DNA from: Cordylochernes scorpioides
Taxonomy: Eukaryota > Arthropoda > Arachnida > Pseudoscorpiones > Chernetidae
DNA: 64,000 nt
Assembly: GCA_030710605.1 (NCBI GenBank)
Contig: CP092870.1
Span: forward strand, 49,445,061-49,509,060
Reading direction: 5' to 3'
Positions 22,101-34,100 of this stretch are shown in pieces (position 1 is the stretch's first letter; each line of letters opens with the position of its first letter). The translations under genes were made by a program, and so were the position numbers. The notes under the pieces were generated by a model that was given only the letters and a program-made list of their open reading frames with translations, searched no databases and was not told the DNA's origin.

Positions 22101-25100
22101 AGCAATGTTCATGCGATGCTGTTTTTAGTCGCAATTGAGCAATTTTGGTACGAATTTCGCGGTGACCCGTCTCATGCCCAAATCATTGATAAAAATCGAA
22201 TGGCACGAGCCAATCGATATGTTTAGGTCCTCAGCAACTTCTCTAACGGTGATTCGACGATTGGCCAATATCATTTTCTCCACTTCATTAATTTTTTTTT
22301 TATCTGTTGTTGAAGTGCTCGGGCGTCCGGCACGCCCTTCGCCGTTCACATCTTCTCGGCCTTCTGAGAACATTTTGTACCACCGATAAACGTTGCTTCG
22401 GTCCAAGGTAGCTTCTCCGTATGCCACAGTCAACATTCGGAATGCATCCGCGCACTTAATTTCGTTTTTCACACAAAATTTGATACAGGTTCTTTGATCC
22501 ATTTTTTTTTAATAGGTAAAAATCGAAGACGATCCAAAACACCTGCAAGCAAAGCAGCTGTCAACAATTAAGTGAACATTCAAAATGGCCGAGCTTGTGT
22601 CGGCATAAGTGAGAGACATGAGTACCAACATAAAGCCACAAAAAGATCGAAATTCGAATATACGTAACCCGCGAAAATTTAAAAATTAATAAAATAATAA
22701 ATATTTAACTACAATATCACTAACAACTTTTAGTGCCATCTCTAACCCTCTGAAAATTAGAAATAATTTTGAAACACAAATTTTGAACATTTATATAATT
22801 ATGAAAAAAGCATTTCCTTATCGTGCAACTGAAAGTTGCCGATGGCTCGCACCATCTATCGGAATAAATATCAACTATTCTCGTTGATTTTTAATTATTT
22901 CAGAATTGGCCAAATACCCATTCTTGATTAATCAAGAAAAGCTAACCACGTACGTATTTCGGGCTGTTGGCTCTCATCAGCGTGGTACAAGCTGTACCTC
23001 AACAACCAAAAAACAGGTCATTCAGGTCATCCTGAAAAATCATGAAACAGGTAGTTAAGACCAGAATTGCCTGAGACCGTAACACAATGTGAAAAAAATA
23101 GTACAAATGTGATATTGTACTGGGATAAGGTGCATAAATTAATACATAATACATATAATTTAAAACCTTTTTTTTTTAAATTTGTACTTCATTTTTCTCA
23201 AGGTAATGATCACAGGCCGATTTTCACCACAGCCCTCTCTCACCACCAATTTTTTAGCTTTGCCTGGTTGCCATGGCACTGTTGATAACACCAATTAACC
23301 CTTCATTGTTGAACTAGCTCTCTTTCTTTCTCTCTTTTTACCTCTTCATTCCTTATAAAGTTTACATGTTTTTTAGTGTAAAATAAGCTTGATGTACATT
23401 TATATACAGTTAAACCTGTCTATAGCCCCCTCTTGGGACTCACCAAAATAGGGTGCTATAGAGAGGGGGTGCTATAGACAGGTCACTTTTAATGTAAATC
23501 ACATCGTACTACGTACAGTTAAACCTGTCTATAGCGCCCCCTCTTGGGACTCACCAAAATAGGGTGCTATAGAGAGGGGGTGCTATAGACAGGTCACTTT
23601 TAATGTAAATCACATCGTACTACGTACAGTTAAACCTGTCTATAGCGCCCCCTCTTGGGACTCACCAAAATAGGGTGCTATAGAGAGGGGGTGCTATAGA
23701 CAGGTCACTTTTAATGTAAATCACATCGTACTACGTACAGTTAAACCTGTCTATAGCGCCCCCTCTTGGGACTCACCAAAATAGGGTGCTATAGAGAGGG
23801 GGTGCTATAGACAGGTCACTTTTAATGTAAATCACATCATACTACGTACAGTTAAACCTGTCTATAGAGCCCCCTCTTGGGACTCACCAAAATAGGGTGC
23901 TATAGAGAGGGGGTGCTATAGACAGGTCACTTTTAATGTAAATCACATCATACTACGTACAGTTAAACCTGTCTATAGCGCCCCCTCTTGGGACTCACCA
24001 AAATAGGCTGCTATAGAGAGGGGGTACTATATACAGGTCACTTTTAATGTAAATCGCATCGTACTACGTACAGTTAAACCTGTCTATAGCGACCCCTTTT
24101 TGGACTCACCAAAATAGGGTGCTATATAGAGGGGGTGCTATATACAGGTCACTTTTAATGTAAATCACATCGTACTACGTACAGTTAAACCTGTCTATAG
24201 CGCCCCCTCTTGGGACTCACCAAAATAGGGTAATATAGAGAGGGGGTGCTATAGACAGGTCACTTTTAATGTAAATCACATCGTACTAGAGTTAAACCTG
24301 TCTATAGCGCCGTGCCTCTTGGGACTCACCAAAATAGGGTAATATAGAGAGGGGGTGCTATAGACAGGGCACCTTTAATGTAAATCGCAACATACTACGT
24401 ACAGTTTAACCTGTCTATAGCGCCCCCTTTTGGGACTCACCAAAATAGGGTAATATAGAGAGGGGGTGCTATAGACAGGTCACTTTTAATGTAAATCACA
24501 TCGTACTACGTACAGTTAAACCTGTCTATAGCGCCCCCTCTTGGGACTCACCAAAATAGGGTGCTATAGAGAGGGGGTGCTATAGACAGGTCACTTTTAA
24601 TGTAAATCACATCGTACTACGTACAGTTAAACCTGTCTATAGCGCCCCCTCTTGGGACTCACCAAAATAGGGTGCTATAGAGAGGGGGTGCTATAGACAG
24701 GTCACTTTTAATGTAAATCACATCGTACTACGTACAGTTAAACCTGTCTATAGCGCCCCCTCTTGGGACTCACCAAAATAGGGTGCTATAGAGAGGGGGT
24801 GCTATAGACAGGTCACTTTTAATGTAAATCACATCGTACTACGTACAGTTAAACCTGTCTATAGCGCCCCCTCTTGGGACTCACCAAAATAGGGTGCTAT
24901 AGAGAGGGGGTGCTATAGACAGGTCACTTTTAATGTAAATCACATCATACTACGTACAGTTAAACCTGTCTATAGAGCCCCCTCTTGGGACTCACCAAAA
25001 TAGGGTGCTATAGAGAGGGGGTGCTATAGACAGGTCACTTTTAATGTAAATCACATCATACTACGTACAGTTAAACCTGTCTATAGCGCCCCCTCTTGGG

Positions 25101-28100
25101 ACTCACCAAAATAGGGTGCTATAGAGAGGGGGTGCTATAGACAGGTCACTTTTAATGTAAATCACATCATACTACGTACAGTTAAACCTGTCTATAGAGC
25201 CCCCTCTTGGGACTCACCAAAATAGGGTGCTATAGAGAGGGGGTGCTATAGACAGGTCACTTTTAATGTAAATCACATCATACTACGTACAGTTAAACCT
25301 GTCTATAGCGCCCCCTCTTGGGACTCACCAAAATAGGCTGCTATAGAGAGGGGGTACTATATACAGGTCACTTTTAATGTAAATCGCATCGTACTACGTA
25401 CAGTTAAACCTGTCTATAGCGACCCCTTTTTGGACTCACCAAAATAGGGTGCTATATAGAGGGGGTGCTATATACAGGTCACTTTTAATGTAAATCACAT
25501 CGTACTACGTACAGTTAAACCTGTCTATAGCGCCCCCTCTTGGGACTCACCAAAATAGGGTAATATAGAGAGGGGGTGCTATAGACAGGTCACTTTTAAT
25601 GTAAATCACATCGTACTAGAGTTAAACCTGTCTATAGCGCCGTGCCTCTTGGGACTCACCAAAATAGGGTAATATAGAGAGGGGGTGCTATAGACAGGGC
25701 ACCTTTAATGTAAATCGCAACATACTACGTACAGTTTAACCTGTCTATAGCGCCCCCTTTTGGGACTCACCAAAATAGGGTAATATAGAGAGGGGGTGCT
25801 ATAGACAGGTCACTTTTAATGTAAATCACATCGTACTACGTACAGTTAAACCTGTCTATAGCGCCCCCTCTTGGGACTCACCAAAATAGGGTGCTATAGA
25901 GAGGGGGTGCTATAGACAGGTCACTTTTAATGTAAATCACATCGTACTACGTACAGTTAAACCTGTCTATAGCGCCCCCTCTTGGGACTCACCAAAATAG
26001 GGTGCTATAGAGAGGGGGTGCTATAGACAGGTCACTTTTAATGTAAATCACATCGTACTACGTACAGTTAAACCTGTCTATAGCGCCCCCTCTTGGGACT
26101 CACCAAAATAGGGTGCTATAGAGAGGGGGTGCTATAGACAGGTCACTTTTAATGTAAATCACATCGTACTACGTACAGTTAAACCTGTCTATAGCGCCCC
26201 CTCTTGGGACTCACCAAAATAGGGTGCTATAGAGAGGGGGTGCTATAGACAGGTCACTTTTAATGTAAATCACATCATACTACGTACAGTTAAACCTGTC
26301 TATAGAGCCCCCTCTTGGGACTCACCAAAATAGGGTGCTATAGAGAGGGGGTGCTATAGACAGGTCACTTTTAATGTAAATCACATCATACTACGTACAG
26401 TTAAACCTGTCTATAGCGCCCCCTCTTGGGACTCACCAAAATAGGGTGCTATAGAGAGGGGGTACTATATACAGGTCACTTTTAATGTAAATCGCATCGT
26501 ACTACGTACAGTTAAACCTGTCTATAGCGACCCCTTTTTGGACTCACCAAAATAGGGTGCTATATAGAGGGGGTGCTATATACAGGTCACTTTTAATGTA
26601 AATCACATCGTACTACGTACAGTTAAACCTGTCTATAGCGCCCCCTCTTGGGACTCACCAAAATAGGGTAATATAGAGAGGGGGTGCTATAGACAGGTCA
26701 CTTTTAATGTAAATCACATCGTACTAGAGTTAAACCTGTCTATAGCGCCGTGCCTCTTGGGACTCACCAAAATAGGGTAATATAGAGAGGGGGTGCTATA
26801 GACAGGGCACCTTTAATGTAAATCGCAACATACTACGTACAGTTTAACCTGTCTATAGCGCCCCCTTTTGGGACTCACCAAAATAGGGTAATATAGAGAG
26901 GGGGTGCTATAGACAGGTCACTTTTAATGTACATCGCATCGTACTACGTATTTAAAATCGGGCGCTATAAAGAGGAAGGCGCTATTTAGAGGGGGCACTA
27001 TCGACAGGTTTAACTGTATATGAAAAAATAATAGAAAAAAATAAAAAATAAAAAGGTAGGTGTTGATATTAAAAACAAAGTAGGGCATATCCTGACTAAA
27101 AGCACATGTGCTTTTTAGATGGCAAAGCACTATCTGGTGGAACAGAAATTAACTAAATATTGATTTAACCTGTTCCCTGATATTTGGCAAACCCAATTTA
27201 TTGATTCGTGGATGGCTTTTCTTGATTTATCAAGAAAATCAGTTAGCCAAATCTCAGGGAATAGGTTAAATCAATGTTTAGTTGATTTCTGTTCCACTAG
27301 ATGGCGCTCTGCCATCTAAAAAGCCCATGTGCTTTCGGTCAGGATATACCTTCTTTATTTTTATATATATATATATTTTTTTTTTCCTAAATAAAATTAA
27401 GTTAATAATAAAGCACAATTTGGATTATACAAGATTGAGTCAATAAGTAATACACAATCATCAATAATTTATTCGACAAACCATAAACATTGTAAATATG
27501 TAACTATTAGCTATATGTCATTCAATATATCCACCTTCCCTCTGTACATATTTGGTCCAGCGTTCAACTTTGGTAAAATGCTACATCTTGTTTCCACCCT
27601 CTAACCTTATGGAGTAACATTTCATCATTTTCAAATGTTCTACCGCGTAGAAGATTCTTCAATTCAGACATTCTTCAAACAGGTAGAAGTGTGAAGGAGC
27701 CAGATCAGGACTAAGCTGGGCGGCTCATCAAAGTCAAATTTTTATCTATTTAATATAATTTCTAATAGTTTAAATGGACTGGAAATCATACACTTTGGTT
27801 AGTAGTCCGTAAAACCATAATCTCTCTCTCTAATTTCTCATTCAGTACTCTTGTCTGAAGATGGTAACAGTGCTGAAATGTCACACACTATTTATTTATT
27901 TGGTCTTATTACCTTGTGTTTTATCTTCAAAATTACTATTTTTTTTCCAGTGAGAGGACACCTCTCCCTAAAGGACACTTTGGCTCTGTAACTAGGTGTT
28001 GTCTTCACACAAAGGTTGTTGTACTGTATTACAGTAGAACATCTCTGTAAAGGACAACACCTAATTACAGAGCTAACGTGTTCTTTAGGGAGAGGTGTCC

Positions 28101-31100
28101 TCTTAACAGAGAGTTGCTAAATAGTAAATTGCCAATTTTGCAAATGTAAACTGTCCTTTGTTGAGAGGTGTCCTCTAGCGTGAGTGTCCTCTCATGTAGG
28201 TTGTTCTACTGTATTGGTGATGGAAACTGTACTTTGTAGAGAGGTGTCCTCTAGCGTGAGTGTCCTCTCATGGAGGTTGTTCTACTGTATTGTTGATGAA
28301 AACTGTCCTTTGTAGAGAGGTGTCCTCTAGCGTGAGTGTCCTCTCATGTAGGTTGTTCTACTGTATTGGTGATGGAAACTGTACTTTGTAGAGAGGTGTC
28401 CTCTAGCGTGAGTGTCCTCTCATGGAGGTTGTTCTACTGTATTGTTGATGAAAACTGTCCTTTGTAGAGAGGTGTCCTCTAGCGTGAGTGTCCTCTCATG
28501 GAGGTTGTTCCACTGTATTGGTGATGGAAACTGTCCTTTGTAGAGAGGCGTCCTCTAGCGTGAGTGTCCTCTCATGGAGGTTGTTCTCCTGTATTGGTGA
28601 TGGAAACTGTCCTTTGTAGAGAGGTGTCCTCTAGCGTGAGTGTCCTCTCATGGAGATTGTTCCACTGTATTGGTGATGGAAACTGTCCTTTGTAAAGAGA
28701 TGTCCTCTAGCGGGAGTGTCCTCTCATGGAGGTTGTTCTACTGTATTGGTGATGGAATATGTCCTTTGTAGAGAGGTGTCCTCTAGCATGAGTGTCCTCT
28801 CATGGAGATTGTTCCACTGTATTGGTGATGGAAACTGTCCTTTGTAAAGAGATGTCCTTTAGCGTGAGTGTCCTCTCATGGAGATTGTTCCACTGTATTG
28901 GTGATGGAAACTGTCCTTTGTGAAGAGATGTCCTTTAGCGTGAGTGTCCTCTCATGGAGGTTGTTCTACTGTATTGGTGATGGAAACTGTCCTTTGTAAA
29001 GAGATGTCCTTTAGCGTGAGTGTCCTCTCATGGAGATTGTTCCACTGTATTTGTGATGGAAACTGTCCTTTGTAAAGAGATGTCCTTTAGCGTGAGTGTC
29101 CTCTCATGGAGGTTGTTCTACTGTATTGGTGATGGAAACTGTCCTTTGTAAAGAGATGTCCTTTAGCGTGAGTGTCCTCTCATGGAGGTTGTTCTACTGT
29201 ATTGGTGATGGAAACTGTCCTTTGTAGAGAGGTGTCCTCTAGTGGGAGTGTCCTCTCATGGAGGTTGTTCTACTGTATTGGTGATGGAAACTGTCCTTTG
29301 TAGAGAGGTGTCCTCTAGTGGGAGTGTCCTCTCATGGAGGTTGTTCTACTGTATTGGTGATGGAAACTGTCCTTTGTAGAGAGGTGTCCTCTAGTGGGAG
29401 TGTCCTCTCATGGAGGTTGTTCTACTGTATTGGTGATGGAAACTGTCCTTTGTAGAGAGGTGTCCTCTAGTGGGAGTGTCCTCTCATGGAGGTTGTACTA
29501 CTGTATTATATTGCATATATTGGCCTTCTCTCCATTGTTGAGCAGTTGGTTCATAGACTCTAAGAGTGTAAACTAAACAAAAGATGTATTTCTAATAGCA
29601 TCACTTCTCTAGACATTACTAGACAAGTGTCCTGCCAGCCACTGGTGCCAAAACACCAGGTTTGGCTCACAATGACTGATTGTTTTGACAACAACAATTT
29701 TTAGAACTCCCCCATTTCCTAGATAATTTGCCCCATATCCCACAATTTCAGGATGTTTAGAACATGGGTGGTGTAATGATAAGGCACAATTTGAATTATA
29801 GTTACAAGAAAAGGTAATAAGACCAAATCCAAATAAATAAATAGTGTGTGACATTTCTGTAACAGCGTTGTTATCATCTTCAGACAAAAGAATAAATGAA
29901 AAATCACAGCACATTCTTAATACACTGGGCCGCAAAATTAAAGATACAACATATTTTTCAACACAAGGCAATAAGACCAAATCCAAATAAATAAATAGTG
30001 TGTGACGTTTCGGTAACAGCGTTGTTACCATCTTCAGACAAAAGTACGAAGTTACCGAATTATTTGGAATTGGTCTTATTACCTTGTGTTTATAATCTAT
30101 AATCCAAATTGTGCCTTATCAACATATTTTTCATTTATCTCAAATTTTATTGAACATTTATCAATGAAATTTCATGCACAATTTATTATTGCAAATTTGA
30201 TTAAAATACTCAAAATCAACGATATCTAACACGTATTATATACAAATTAGCTGGTCAACCAATGATCTTCTTGCAGCTCCCTCCTCCTTTTTCATCCAGG
30301 CTTGGGACCGGCAAAGGCAGAATTCTTCTTTAATATGCTTAGTACACGTGGTACAGGCCATGATAATCATGGTGGGTAGAAGTTAGCGACTGCTTTTACT
30401 GTAAGTGCACCACATGTCTACATATGTGAAATGCACTTCGACTTTGCACTTACAAATGTGCCAGAGCTCCGTTTGGTTACTTGCACTCGCTGGTGGGGTT
30501 GGACTTTTGCAAGAATCGGGGGGCCTTTGGAGCATTTTTTTTTTATTGAAAAAAAAAAAAAGACCAATGCTGGATTCGATCCAGGGTCGTAGCGGTTGAA
30601 AACCAACGGTTTAGACTACCCTTCTACTAACCCCTGTATGAGTTTGTGTGTATGTGTAGTTAAAATATTGTAGCGTAGAAGTCTTGGAATATCTGAAGAT
30701 GTATTTATTGATGACGTCAGTACGACTAGTCGACAATTATCAACAAACTATCTACAGCTAGAGAATATCAAGCAAGCTAAGGAATATTTAAGTTGATTTC
30801 ACAAATATAAAGTGTAATCTGTTTTTAATGTTTTCATTGAATAATTTAATTAAATTGAATATTCACAAGGTAATTAGACCAAATCTAAAAAAAATAAATA
30901 GTGTGTGACATTTCTGTAACAGCGTTGTCTAAAGATGATAACAACGCTGTTACTGAAACGTCACACACTATTTATTTGGATTTGGTTTTATTACCCCCCC
31001 CCCCCCTTTTTTTTTTTTTTTTGCTTATCCCTAGTACACGTGGTACAGGCTATGATATTCATGGTGGGTAGAAGTTGGCGACTGCTTTTACTGTAAGTGC

Positions 31101-34100
31101 ACCACATGTCTACACATGTGAAAAGCAGTTCAACTTTGCACTTACAAATGTGCCAGAGCCCTGTTTGGTTACTTGCACTCGCTGGTGGGGTTGGACTTTT
31201 ACAAGAATCGGGGGCCATTGGAGCATTTTTTTTTTATATAATCTGAAAAAATTGCCCAATGCGGAAATCGAAACCGGGTCATAGCGGTTGAAAACCAACG
31301 GTTTAGATCATCTTTCCGCCGACCCCCGGTCTTATTACCTTGTGTTTATAATCTATAATCCAAATTGTGCTTTATCATTAAACTGAATATTATAAATTAT
31401 TTCTTCGCCGCAATATTTTTATATGGTTTCTATCTGACGTACACAAAGTTAACTAATGGTGTGTTGTCTCCAGTTGCTGCTGGAACACTTGGAGTGCCTG
31501 GTTTCCCGCCACGAGAGATCACTACGAATGACTGTCATCAAGAGACAGTCTCAGAACCCTGCTGGGGTGGCCTCTGAGGTGGAGGTTCTGAAGGCTCTCA
31601 AGTCTCTCTTTGAACACCACAAGGCTCTGGATGAGAAGGTTTTTAATTAATCCAATTGCCATCTATCAGTAAAAGTTGTAACAAATACATTTACTGGCAT
31701 TGTGCTTCTTTTTCAATAATATCATCAAATATTATCTTTATAGCTTTATGCCACAAACGCCCCTCTACAGGAGAAAAAAACGGTACAAATCATTGTACAA
31801 TCATTGGTGTATTTTGGTGTTAGTTATGTAAATACATTATATTCCCTGAACCCACACACACACACCCCATAACCTCCAAATGAAGATATCACCTCTGAAT
31901 AGCAAACTTGATAAGTACGCGCAACAGAAGCCCACGTTGATTCTGCATTTAAACAACCAAAGTTATAGGCCTTTAAGTTGGCGTTTTAACGATGTAAAAT
32001 ATTTTCTCCCGTAGAAGGGCTTACTTGCCCGAAAGCTTAAGAGATTTTTAAATAAAAAAATATTTTTAAAAGAAACTTTTCCATGGAGACTTAATGTTCT
32101 TATTTAGATACTTTGCATATTTCTCTTATATGTAAATAGTTATTTTTCATTTGTCTCTTTGTATATTGTTTATTTTTATGTTATAAAAAAAGGGATGCTG
32201 TAGAGTAGAGTGAGATTCGTGGCTTGAAGAGTAGAGACTTGATGAAAGCACACTGCTTGCTGATTGAATAAAGAAACATTTTTGCAAGTCATTTAAACTC
32301 GTGGTCTAAGTTTTGTCTCTGGAGGAATCCGCTTCTTGAAGCACAACAAGACAAGTTTTCTCAGTGGTAGACTTATTGGGGTATATCTCAACGACAACTG
32401 TACAGTTTTTTCTCTTGTAGAAGGATGTTCATACTTGAAAACTAGAGATTAAAAAGGTTTTTGAAAAGATACTCCTGGAGGCCTTACTGCAGTGGTACAA
32501 GTTATTGAATGAGAGGGCTTGTCTCATCAGTAGTGAGCCCTCTCAGCATTTGACATCTCTTCTTCTTCTTCCCTATCTCCACTCAATCATATTAGAGGGT
32601 ATCAAGCTTGTAGAGGACATGCAACAATTGTCCTGGTGTGGAACTAACACCTACCCACATATTCTCATGTCCAGCAATGGCCATGCCTTGCAGAAAATTG
32701 ACATAGACCCAGAGCAACAGCTTTATACACCCAAGATAGAGGACATTGCTGTGATTGAGATGTATGGAGATATCTGAGGTTTTTCATTGGACACGACAAC
32801 AAGCTTGTAGAGTTGGCATCCATAATAACTGGTGAAGTAAAATATGTCTGTCATTAAGACTGAGAGCACTACTCAGTGGCAGGCCACTGACTTAGCTCCA
32901 AAAGAAATGGCCGCTTCTGACATGAGGAACAGACATCATGTGCAGCCGCTCCTAACATGGAGTACAAACGCTGCTCATCCTGTATCCCTGGAGTCCTTAC
33001 AGGGTATTATTAGCATGGCCTGCTGAGCCCAGGTTTTTTAGTGAATTTGTTACTGCTCCCCGTCCTCCTTTTAAATCTGGGCTTGGGACCGGCAAAGGCG
33101 GAGTTTGTATAAAACTAAAAGGTCTTAATAAAGCTTTTTGTTGTTGTTGTTGTATTTATTATGGAAGGCAGCTTCAGTATTTAGTCAAAAACAAAACTAA
33201 GGTATTTCACTGATTTAAGACTTAACTTTGGATGAAGTAGGCTTGGTGATCTATTACTTAGGCAGAGCTTGCATACTATGGTAAATCCTATGTCCTGTAT
33301 TGTCCAGGTCCGGGAAAGACTCCGTGTGGCCCTGGAGAAGGTGTCGGACCTGGAAGAAGCCCTGGCACGATCGAAAGAAGAGGTAGGCTTTTGTACACCT
33401 CCCCCCACCATCACTGAGTCTGACATCTCTGTGTGCTGTTGTAGTGCAACCAGTATAAGCTGAAGGCAGAGAGGAAGACCCCCATAGAAAACAATGTGGA
33501 TGTCTCCAAGACCAACAAGGTGAGTATAGCTTCTGGACTTCTGAGTGGATTCTGAATATACAGTAGAACAACCTCCATAAGAGGACACTCCCGCTAGAGG
33601 ACACCTCTCTACAAAGGACAGTTTCCATCACCAATACATTAAAACAACCTCCATGAGAGGACACTCCCGCTAGAGAACATCTCTCTACAAAGGATAGTTT
33701 TCATTTGCTAAATTACCATTTTTACTATTTACAAACTCTCGGGTAGGTTGACACCTCTCCCTAAATCCTGGGTCGTAGTGACAAAAGTAAAATTTTGCCT
33801 GATAACACACAAAGTACAAATTACTAAAGTGAAAGTAACTTAACACACAGTAAAGCCTAAACTCAAGAGTACAACAAAAGGGAAATAAATGAAAACTCAC
33901 AATTTGTTATATAAAAACAAAACAGTACTTTTATTGTAGCGTTGGTAGAGATAGGACCGGGGTCACACAGGTATGCGAGGAGATCACCAGACACAGATAA
34001 ACCACACAGAGGACACTTTAAACTTTTCCACACAATCACTACTCCTCGCATCCTGTTGCATCCCTCTTTTATATACAAACATGGCCACATTCGTCCAATG

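Noticed and set aside
23407-27016. CRISPR-like palindromic repeats
   Set aside because: Palindromic units are contiguous with no variable spacers and are bounded by MITE termini.
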